From Sporothrix humicola (taxonomy: Eukaryota; Ascomycota; Sordariomycetes; Ophiostomatales; Ophiostomataceae): a stretch of DNA of 64,000 bases. The notes below the pieces were generated by a model. The model was not told the DNA's origin, ran no database searches, and saw only the letters and a program-made list of their open reading frames with translations. Made by a program: the position numbers and the translations under genes. Below, piece after piece: positions 55,501-64,000 of the stretch (position 1 is the first letter of the stretch; each line of letters begins with the position of its first letter). The stretch lies in contig WNYE01000044.1 of the NCBI GenBank assembly GCA_021396245.1, positions 62,001-126,000 of the forward strand, given 5' to 3'.

Positions 55501-58500
55501 CGAGAAGAGGGGAGACGCGATGCAGGACTTGGATGCAAGAGACGAGAAAAAGGGGGGAAACACCACAGACAACAACAGAAAGCTGGTCCCGTGAGAGGCA
55601 GACTTTTTGTCACCGACCAGGGCAGGCACGATGGGGGAAATGCAGGCTCAAGAGGCTGCAGATGCAATGCTCCTGCCCATTGGGTAAGAAGACACACGTG
55701 CTCAGTTGCCCCCTCACCGACAAAGGACGAGGCCGTGCCTGCCTCTTTGGATGATATTCTCTTATGAAGTATTGCTTTTTTTTTCGTGGATTCTTTCCCA
55801 ATTCATTCCGAGTTGGGTCATCTTGTTTCTCGAGAAGGAGCGTTGCGGCAGGCAATGAGGCAAGGAAGAAGGTTGCTTTTCCATAGAGGGAAAGAGCACA
55901 GAAAACGATGAAGCGCCTGCCATATCCCGTGATATCGGAATCTTTGCACTGAACCCATTCTGCCCCGAAGTAAACCAGGCGATGTTTACAATTGCAGCCA
56001 GTCTACCGAAACAGCAAAGCGACACCGGTTGACGGACAAATGCCTCCTTTACGAATGGCCAGACGTTGCGCTGGCCCCTACGATGCACGGCATACGGAGT
56101 ACAAATCGGACGTTGTGACCCGGTCTGTGGACCTGGCTGTGGACCTGTCTGTGGACAGCGGCCTGATCCTGTCTTTACTTTGTGCACTTCTGTGCACTTT
56201 GTGCAACGTCAACCAGTCACGGACGACAACGACGACGACACATTGGCCACACTTTGAGGCCACAATTTACTATGTATTGTGGCATACGTCAAATAGCCGT
56301 TTGTGGCGCTCAAACACAACGCCAAGAGCGCAGAGCGCACAATCATACAGGGATGCCCCATACGCCACACAGGAGACTGCAGAGCATGCGGAGGACATCT
56401 TCCTTAGTTGGCCGGCTCGAGGTCATGCCTGATCCGGCAAGCTGGCAGACAGCAGGCGTCAGGGCCACAGATACCATCTAAGATGCCCGGTGCAGGTGGA
56501 ACGAGATTCTCACTGACAGACAATGAGGTTGCCGGAGTGAACGAGAAGAAGGGATCCTGGGATGGGAAGAGGTGACAGAAAACACCGAAAAAGAGACCAC
56601 CCGGGATGACAAGCCAAGCGGCGAGAAAGACATACACACAAACCCAAAGTTGGGAGCAACACTGGCACGAAAAGAAGATAAGCCTTCCTGCAGATGCAGC
56701 ACCACAAGCCAAGCTTCCTCTCCATGTTTCCGCGCCTCTGGCCGCCCGCTCTTTCCCCCTTCCGAATCAATCTTGTCACCACATGCCACGGTGCCAAGAA
56801 GCCCAGAGACCCCAGAGACAAGAGACAAGAGACAAGAAAGGCCAAGCCGGAGCACGATAATGCACGTCAAGGCACGACGAAACACAAAAATGCTCCAGAC
56901 GGAATGAGAGGAGAAAGATCTAGAGGGCTAGGGCAAGCCAGGGTAGACCGCAAGCAATATACGGGATGTGGTGTACAGTGTGATATGTGTTGCGGACTCT
57001 ACACATTGTGCATTATCCGTACACTGGACAAATACAAAAAGGCAGAGGATCCAGGCCTGTCCAGTGGCATGCTTTGCCAAGGCTGCTGTGCAACGGAAAA
57101 CGTATGGTAAGTAATGGCTAGAATCTCAAGAGACAGGGTTGCGGTGAAGAGGGAGAGAGTGAGAATGGAACGACAAGCATATGGAATATGGAGGGCTGCT
57201 GGCGGCAACGAAAATGGCAACGAAAGACACAAGTTGCACCCAAGAGAGATATGTGTTAGAGCCGGAAAGAGGCTTTGGACGTGGATGGAGTCTCGGCGAT
57301 GATGCCCACGGATGGCAGACGGCAGTCAAATGTCTTTTGACCGACAGGCCTTGTTGATATCAGCCCGTGCTTCTCCGGCGCGGAGCATTGCCGAGAACGT
57401 GACAGATCCAGCCATGGAACTGGAGCTACCCCGGTAGGTGCGTTTGATGAGCTCGTTTACACTGCCTGCCCTATGAGGTGGCCTGGCAGCATGACGACTT
57501 TTAACGTACGCAGCACACATTAAGTCGTATGCTAAAAGGGGAAGGCGTGGCCGGCCGCCTTTTAAACTTTTGCTTCCGCCTCCTCGAAGCTTATGCGTTC
57601 TCTCTACGACGTAGCTGTGTTTCTATTATTGTAATTCACTGCTCCGTACGGAATTCTCTGCACACTACTGCATTCCGGAGAAGCTCTCAAAGAAGCAAAG
57701 GTCTCCGGAAAATCGAGAGTCCGCCTTGCCTAGAAGACACCATTTGCATCGTGCATCTGTTGCCCGGGTTAGTAAGAATTCGGAGGTGTCTCGGCTGTCT
57801 CTGATTGGTTTCGAGGCCTCGTCACCTGCAGCGAGAGTCAAGTCTCGCGGAGCAAGCCCGAACGATGAAGGATTGTGGCAGTTGGTTGACACGATTAGCG
57901 ATTGACGAGGAAGTTTGCATCTTGCAGAGGGGAGAACTGTTCACTATCGAGACTGTTACTAACACACTCCAAGCAGATAGGACGCTAGTGACGACCCAAT
58001 GAGCAGGAACAGAGCACCAAAGGTCAGGCTTCGGTCCCAAGCTGCTCAGCCCAAGAATTAAAGTGGGTCGAGGAGCGAGGGAGGGCCCCTAAATGGCCCA
58101 AATGGGCGTCGCCTCCTTCCTTCGCCCTGTCGTCAGTTTCTAAAATTAGGAGCGGCGAGCAGCCCCGCTAAAAAGAACGGCCCAAGAAAAGGCACCACGC
58201 GAAAAAGGCGAAAAATGGGCTCTGGGAAAAGACTTGGAGAAGAAAAGCAAGAAAAACCCAGCCACCCCGATTGCATGGGTGCTGTGCGCCACTTTTCTAT
58301 TTTTTGTTCCTTTTTTTCTCTTCACCAGTGGTCCCCAAACAGAACCGTACTGAACGTATTTCCAGTGGGCTGCAGCCAAAGTCCTGCAGCGGCTTGTTTC
58401 ACCACTGACGTGGTATTCCAGCTTTTTTGCAAGCTAAAAACCAGAGGGCGGCCCCACACCACTTTGGATGTCCAAGTCCATGTGGAAGGCGCGCTGAGCC

Positions 58501-60500
58501 TCGTTTTGGCACTTGCCCTCTGCGTGTTCAACGGTTTTGTGCCTCTCATCAGCAGAAACAACACGACAGACAGCGAATCGAAAAGGGAAAGGGCAAACAG
58601 AATGCACGACAGGACGACGTTTCGACGCCACACGACGACGACGCTTCAGCCCACAGATCTCGGAGAGGGGCAGGGTCCATAACCTTAAAGGCATTTCGCT
58701 CTCATCGTTTGTTGTTCCTGTTTCTTTATCGCGCACGCCGCGGCCGGCAAATGGGAGACCCTCTGAACTCTAGGCATCTTACGTGTCGCTTCTCGGCAGC
58801 CATGCATGTCTTGTCTCTTTGCTGCAGTTTTTTGCCTGAGAGATACCGAGAATACGTAAGATCAGCCTGCACAAGTATAATGTACGAGTCCACGCGTTCG
58901 AACTGTTTTTCGAATCGATTTCAGAGATGCTATCGAATCGACCAGTCGATTCTTCGTTTTCCATTTACTGTGCAACTCTAGCACACCATCTCTTCGGCTC
59001 TCCGAACGTCGCCTTTGGTCGCCTTTTTGCCTTTGAGATCCAAACAGATTCAACAGAGATTCCCGTGTTCTGGTGGCAACAGCCTGATTGTGTCTTCAGG
59101 GGTGACGCAATTGGTCTCGGAACTGGGCAAGATGCAACTTGCTCAGTACGAAGTACTCGTATTTCGATGCAAAGAACTCGATGTGCTTTCTGTAATGGAC
59201 GAGCTCCGTATGTGCACTGACAGTTGACATTATTTGTTTTGTTTGTTTCCCACCAACACGACGGTCCTCTTCCGGATCACGGCCCAGGCCTCTGAGAACA
59301 AGTTCAACAAGCAACAAAAAAAAACAATATGACAGCGGGCCGGGGATCCTGGCCACCTACTCATCAGACCCAGATCCTGCCAGACGAGATTGGCTGTTGT
59401 TCCCCCGTCCTCCTCTTCCTCTTTCATCCTTTTACTACTTTGCACCGTCGCATCTTCTTCCTCGATCCTCTGCTGGACACTGAAAACACTGACCGCAAAG
59501 AAGGTATCTCGCTCCTGCAATCAGCTCCAGATGGACCCTATGAAACCCCACTGCGATCCTTCCTTCTGTCAGCACACATTTCTCGGGAGGAAGGCGAAGA
59601 AAAAGCCAAGTCTCGCTGGCCGATCCGCTCTTTTTTTGTATTTGTTTTCATTTTCTCTTCATTGTCTCTCCATTTTTTCTCTTTTTATTCTCTCTTATTC
59701 GTCTTGCTCACTGCCATCCTGCAAATGCAAATCGTATCCGCCGTATCTCTAAAAATTTACTGGCCCTGGTCCCCAGCTCCCAGCCGTTTCCTATTTGGAT
59801 TCCCTTGTAAGAAACGTAATTGCAACCGTATTTTAAGTGGTTGAGAGGCTGAGAGATCAAGAAGAAGAAGATCCAGAGCACAAACACCTTATGTCGTACA
59901 CATCCAGCCTACGCGAGGAATGCATCCATTTAGCTCTTGCCTCGCTAGCACTAAATGTCTTGCACACCTCTCACACCTTCACTAACAAGCCGTTTTCAGG
60001 GCTAGCGACGACTTCCAGGCCAAGCTCGAAACCGCCGTCAAGACCTCTTTCCCCTGTGCCTGGCTTGGGCTCATTTTTGTTGGCACTAGCCTCGAGACCC
60101 TGCCGGCCGTCAACCGCGAACTTTCCCGCAATTACAGTGCATGATGCTCCAAATTCGCCCAGCTTCGATGTCCGTCGAGATGCCCTGGCGACGCCCGGCT
60201 GCTGCACCAACGTAGCAAAATGGTTGTGAGGAATTGCAATTATCGAGAGATCTGGTAAACAATGCCATGGAGATGGCATCTTCCTTGGGGTTTGTTTGTT
60301 TTGTTTGTCGATATTCTCAGAGTATCCAACGGAGTACAAAAACGCGCTGTTTGTTCATTGACCGTAGATGTGACGCCAGTCGTAGCTTCCCTTTTCTGGC
60401 ACGATACGATAAATGCGATCGCTCCTCCTTCAAACCCCTTCAATACCCTTTCCCGCAAAAGTGCGCCTCGCGAGCAATCCGCGCTGCCAAATTGAAATTA
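55501..60500. other. Gene-poor intergenic block
   Basis: About 5 kb with mixed composition and no recognisable gene. It holds ATACGGAGTA (56092-56101) and related motifs, a 12-bp repeat at 56121-56156, and short direct repeats near 56175-56205 and 56808-56835. Open frames are short and lack domain-like content. Confidence 0.5.
56121..56156 (+). repeat. 12-bp tandem repeat, 3 copies
   Basis: Unit CTGKCTGTGGAC; the first copy reads CGGTCTGTGGAC. Confidence 0.8.
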
Positions 60501-61694
60501 CGATACCCTGCACGATAACGCTGCGCACTGAACAAACAAACGAAAAAAATCGTGAGCGTGCAAACTCACCCAAATTCACCCGCACACAATTTACACGCAC
60601 CACCCCTGAAACACCCCCAGTCCGTCTCTTCACAACAGGCTCACTGGCCCTGCAGGCACCGCTCCTGCCCTGGATGCTGTCGTTCCTTCCTCCACCTTCC
60701 CACGCTCCACGCTCCACGCATCATTCGTGTGTGCTGCTCCTTCCTCCGCCAGAGCCCAGCCGGGGCTGAGCAGAATCCACGCTAAACCATGTCGGGCCAT
60801 CGCTCCTGTGCAGATCCACCAAGTGACGGCCACGCCCTGCGCCACGCCACTGCTGTCCAGGGCCTGCCCAGCCAGCAAACCACGCAAAACGGGCAGGAAC
60901 AGCAGCACTACGAACACTACCAGAGCCAGAGGACCAAAAAAAACCAGCACCACAGGTCCGCTTTCCTTGACAAGGCCGATTCCCTGCTCCTGGCTCGGTC
61001 CAAGGCTGCCACATTTTCTACGCCGCGCACAGCAGGTGCGACTCAGGCCGCGCCCCCTGCCACTTCCTTTCCTCGCGCCAGTCGCACTTCCCCTTCTTCC
61101 CGTATTTATGAGCAGCCCCCTCCCCGACGCTCTCGTCCATCGCCAGCTTTTGCTCCTCGACATATTCTTCCAGCCGTTTCTTCCTCGCCAACATTCGCTT
61201 CTGTGAGTCCTGTCATCCGCCAGGTGTCCAACCAGTCCGAGTCCTCAGTCTCCTCCGAGTCTTCCCACGACTCGTTGCCGCACCCGCACGCCCACTCACT
61301 TATTTCGCCCTCACCTCCATCTCAACCGCCTTTTCTTCCACCTCGTTCTCGACTTCGACCTCGATCTACTTCTACTTTCGACAAACAAAACTCAAAATCT
61401 CACAGCACCAGCAACCCACTCGCTGCGTTTCCACCGCCGGCTCCTCCCAAACCCGCTCACTACAACACCCACAACTACCGGAGACCCCAATTCCCACACC
61501 ATCTACCACCACCTCCACAGGACAGTACCATCCGCTCCACCTCGCCGCCATCTTACACCTCGCCGCTCGCTTCTTTTGCGCGCACTTTTAGTCCACCTCT
61601 CCCGCCACTGCCGTTGAAAACAGTCGCAGACTCTTCTTCCTCATCCTCTTCTCTCTACGCCAACCAACACAACAAAAAACCCTCATCAGCCAAA
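60501..61694 (+). promoter_or_regulatory. CT-rich leader upstream of the SUR7-like gene
   Basis: The + strand is rich in C and T. The frame of the downstream gene stays open from an ATG at 60789 for 302 codons, giving a Ser/Pro-rich sequence without domains. I interpret it as 5' leader rather than protein (see findings). Confidence 0.5.
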
Positions 61695-62858
61695 ATGGTT
61701 TCATGTGGACGTGTGGTCTGCGTGGCCTTCCCCTTCGTGCTGGCCGCCGTCAGCATGGTGGCCCTGCTCGTGGCCGCCCTGTCTGGTGTCGCCAACAAGA
61801 ACATGTACATGTTCCAGGTTAACACCACCGGCTTGTCTGTCAGCCCTTCAGATGCCGTCTCTATTCTGAGCCGTGCAGTTCTGGACGACCGTGACGTTTC
61901 TACTCCTGTCCTCGATGCCCGTGCCGCACCCGTCACCCGTGCTCCTGCTCCTGCCCCTGCCTCTGTTGGCTTCCATGACTCGAGCGTTGCCCGCGCCTCG
62001 GTCGGCTTCCATGACCCCAGCCTGCTGTCTGGCGACAGCACCGTTGCCGGCGGCGCCACTGACGGTGCCAGTGAGAAGGCCACTGTTGGCTCTTCGGGCA
62101 ACATCACCGCTGCTGACCTGAACCTGGGCAACCTGTACGACATTGGCCTGTGGAACTACTGCGAGACGCAGCAGAACGGCACCCGTGTCTGCACCAAGGC
62201 TCAGTTCAACTGGGCTGAGAAGACGCTCAACAACTCAGAGAACTCCATTACCAGCCTGATCAGCTCGACTGGTGCCAACCTGACCATCCCCAAGGACATC
62301 ACCAACGCCATCAAGGCGTTCAGCACCCTTGCCAAGTGGACCGAGGTCGTTTTCATCATTGCCTTTGGCGCTCTGGCCCTGGAGATCATCTTTGGTCTCT
62401 TCACCGCCTGCAGCCGTGGCGTTGCTTGTGTCACCTGGCTCATTGCTGGTATCACTGTCGTTGCTGTTGTCGGCGCTGCTGGTCTGGCTACTGCCATGTC
62501 GCTTGTCGTCGTCGCTGCTATCAAGGTCGAGGCCGAGAAGTACGGTGTCAGTGCTTCCGTCAACACGGGCTTCCTGGCTGCTGTCTGGATCGCCGCCGCC
62601 GCTGCTATCGCTGCTTCCTTCTTCTGGATGTTCACCGTCTGCTGCTGCAGCCCCGACAGCCACCGCGACCGCTCTGCTCCCCGTCACTTGGACGACAAGT
62701 TCGTGCCCTCGAGCTCGTACCAGCCTCTGCACGACCCCCACCAGGGTGGCATGTACAACAATGCCAACGCCTACGCTCCTCAGTACGGCGCCCCGCGGAA
62801 CCAGCAGGGTGGCCGCTCCGATCTGGCTTACGAGCCGTACTCGCACTCGCGCGTCTAA
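61695..62858 (+). CDS. SUR7/PalI-family plasma-membrane protein
   Basis: 387 residues from the ATG at 61695 (GCCAAAATGG), chosen because a first membrane segment (CVAFPFVLAAVSMVALLVAAL) begins at once, as in SUR7/PalI proteins. A long extracellular loop follows, with near-duplicate VGFHDSS/VGFHDPS segments, possible N-glycosylation sites and the family signature LWNYCETQQNGTRVC. Three more membrane segments lie at about 215-240, 250-280 and 295-320. The tail is cytosolic (CCCSPDSHRDR ... YEPYSHSRV), with Tyr/Pro/Gln-rich disorder. Such proteins mark eisosomes and cortical patches (Sur7) or act in pH signalling (PalI); which role applies is not clear. The frame is also open 302 codons upstream. 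Confidence 0.85.
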   Translation: MVSCGRVVCVAFPFVLAAVSMVALLVAALSGVANKNMYMFQVNTTGLSVSPSDAVSILSRAVLDDRDVSTPVLDARAAPVTRAPAPAPASVGFHDSSVARASVGFHDPSLLSGDSTVAGGATDGASEKATVGSSGNITAADLNLGNLYDIGLWNYCETQQNGTRVCTKAQFNWAEKTLNNSENSITSLISSTGANLTIPKDITNAIKAFSTLAKWTEVVFIIAFGALALEIIFGLFTACSRGVACVTWLIAGITVVAVVGAAGLATAMSLVVVAAIKVEAEKYGVSASVNTGFLAAVWIAAAAAIAASFFWMFTVCCCSPDSHRDRSAPRHLDDKFVPSSSYQPLHDPHQGGMYNNANAYAPQYGAPRNQQGGRSDLAYEPYSHSRV

Positions 62859-64000
62859 GCGTGTCTGCTTGTCCAGCTTTTCTCAGCCTTTTTCGATAAA
62901 ATTCTCCTAGAGACTCACGTTTCTTCCTCACACACTTCTCTCTGCCGATTTGATTATTATTTGCGTGCTTTAGCTTTTTTTGATGTCTGCATCACCGGCG
63001 TTTCATTTGGAAAGCTCTATTTGTTTGTCTATTTTTGTTTCCCGGGAACAATTTTCCTACTGCGATTTTACATGTCTATTTTTCATGGTTATGAGGGGTT
63101 GGAAATGAAACCTTTTACTCTCTTATTATTAGTCCTTCAATGGACCATGACTTTCGGGGATTGACGACGATAAAAATATCTTCTATATTATTCTATGTAT
63201 ACCCTGTTTCTTTGGAGACGGCTAGATACAATGCTCAAATAGAATTTGAAAAACAAAAACACCACCATTTGTTTACTTTTTACTTCGTTTATTGATTAAT
63301 TTTTGACAGGTCGTTTTTTGCCACTGCCGTCTTATTCCATAGATTTTGGCAGTTTGTAAGATGAACCATTTATATGTGACTTTGGCACGTGACCTGAGAG
63401 GTACCTTCGATCAATGTATCTCTTCAGCAAAAGTAGGGCTTTATCCGTACATTTTGTGACGATGAAGTATAACTTTTGAGCTTATATGTATTATTGAAAT
63501 AAACATCTTATGTTTTATTCACTTAGAACTGTGGTCATCCGGAAATATTCTTGATAGCATGTTCGGGGGATTTGCTTGTGGGATAAAAATGAGGTATACT
63601 CGAGGTACCTGCGCCTAAGTTAGCCTCATGAGAAAAAAATCAACGACACCCGAAAAGGTAGGCTTCGAAATGCTCTATTCGCACCTTCCCTTTTCTTTTT
63701 AATTTCAAAGCCCAACCGCATTGCACCTTCCTGCATGCTTATTATGATCATGTGGGCGGCCTGAACAATAACAAACAATAAAAAAGGCAACAACTCCCGA
63801 TTTTGCGCCTTCCCGCCGGAGAAAAAAGCCCCTTGGTGGGGTGGCGACCAGGTGTCATAGCTCTGCCACTTTGAGCTTCGTGGTCGGGCAATACACTGCA
63901 GAATGGCAATTCCTCGGCGGCTTCGACGGGACGACTCGTCCGTGCTATGTTCTGTCACTGCACTCGCATTTTATCGCCTTCGACCAAGCAGGGCATCAGA
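62859..64000. other. 3' region of the SUR7-like gene and gene-free end of window
   Basis: AT-rich sequence with T-rich stretches. A CACGTG box lies at about 63386-63391. A minus-strand frame at 63626-63958 has no recognisable content. No gene is called. Confidence 0.5.

Noticed and set aside
63626..63958. 110-codon minus-strand frame near the window end
   Set aside because: No family resemblance, and composition is like the flanking intergenic DNA.

Overview
The window is nuclear DNA of a filamentous ascomycete. Genes are short-introned (60-124 nt, GT...AG, CTAAC-type branch sites), are not in operons, and encode typical Pezizomycotina families: a DUF7492 secreted protein, SUR7/PalI, a fungal PPZ phosphatase, a long Ser-rich Vps8 and a fungal-only cysteine-rich protein. 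A Sordariomycete, perhaps of the Ophiostomatales, fits the protein style and the long pyrimidine-rich leaders. That placement is inference; nothing in the window proves the species.

Layout. 2.1-3.5 kb: secreted LPMO-like DUF7492 protein (+). 4.4-5.3 kb: cyclophilin H type (-). 5.3-13.1 kb: gene-poor. 13.1-14.5 kb: membrane RING-H2 protein (+). 15.3-16.9 kb: GPALPP/DUF3752 protein with a large Arg-Asp repeat (-). 17.9-23.6 kb: CORVET subunit Vps8 (+). 24.1-25.3 kb: Rrg1-like methyltransferase (-). 26.7-27.6 kb: BAP31/Yet ER protein (+). 28.1-29.1 kb: helix-hairpin-helix protein (-). 29.8-30.2 kb: small ZNF706/SERF-like zinc finger (+). 30.7-31.9 kb: 2-oxoglutarate/Fe(II) oxygenase (-). 32.4-35.6 kb: Utp17 (-). 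36.2-36.6 kb: Rpb10 (+). 36.6-45.4 kb: gene-poor. 45.4-48.1 kb: seven-exon conserved fungal protein with a repeated cysteine motif (+). 50.3-52.0 kb: PPZ-type phosphatase (-). 52.0-61.7 kb: gene-poor and rich in minisatellites. 61.7-62.9 kb: SUR7/PalI membrane protein (+). 62.9-64.0 kb: nothing recognised.

Most neighbours are convergent or divergent pairs. Functions are mainly housekeeping: ribosome and RNA synthesis (Utp17, Rpb10), splicing (cyclophilin H, possibly the GPALPP protein), membrane traffic (Vps8, BAP31, SUR7) and signalling (PPZ, RING-H2). I see no secondary-metabolite cluster, transposon gene, CRISPR array, rRNA or convincing tRNA. The unusual material is in the non-coding blocks: strand-asymmetric CT-rich leaders up to 3 kb long, short-unit minisatellites, and a recurrent TACTCCGTA motif. 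Gene-level oddities are an upstream ORF overlapping the Vps8 start, a split Vps8 RING with an Asp in place of the last Cys, an intron near the PPZ stop whose retention would give a different tail, and two frame-neutral exons in the cysteine-motif gene. I found no obvious undescribed multi-gene system. The best candidate for new biology is the cysteine-motif protein at 45.4-48.1 kb.
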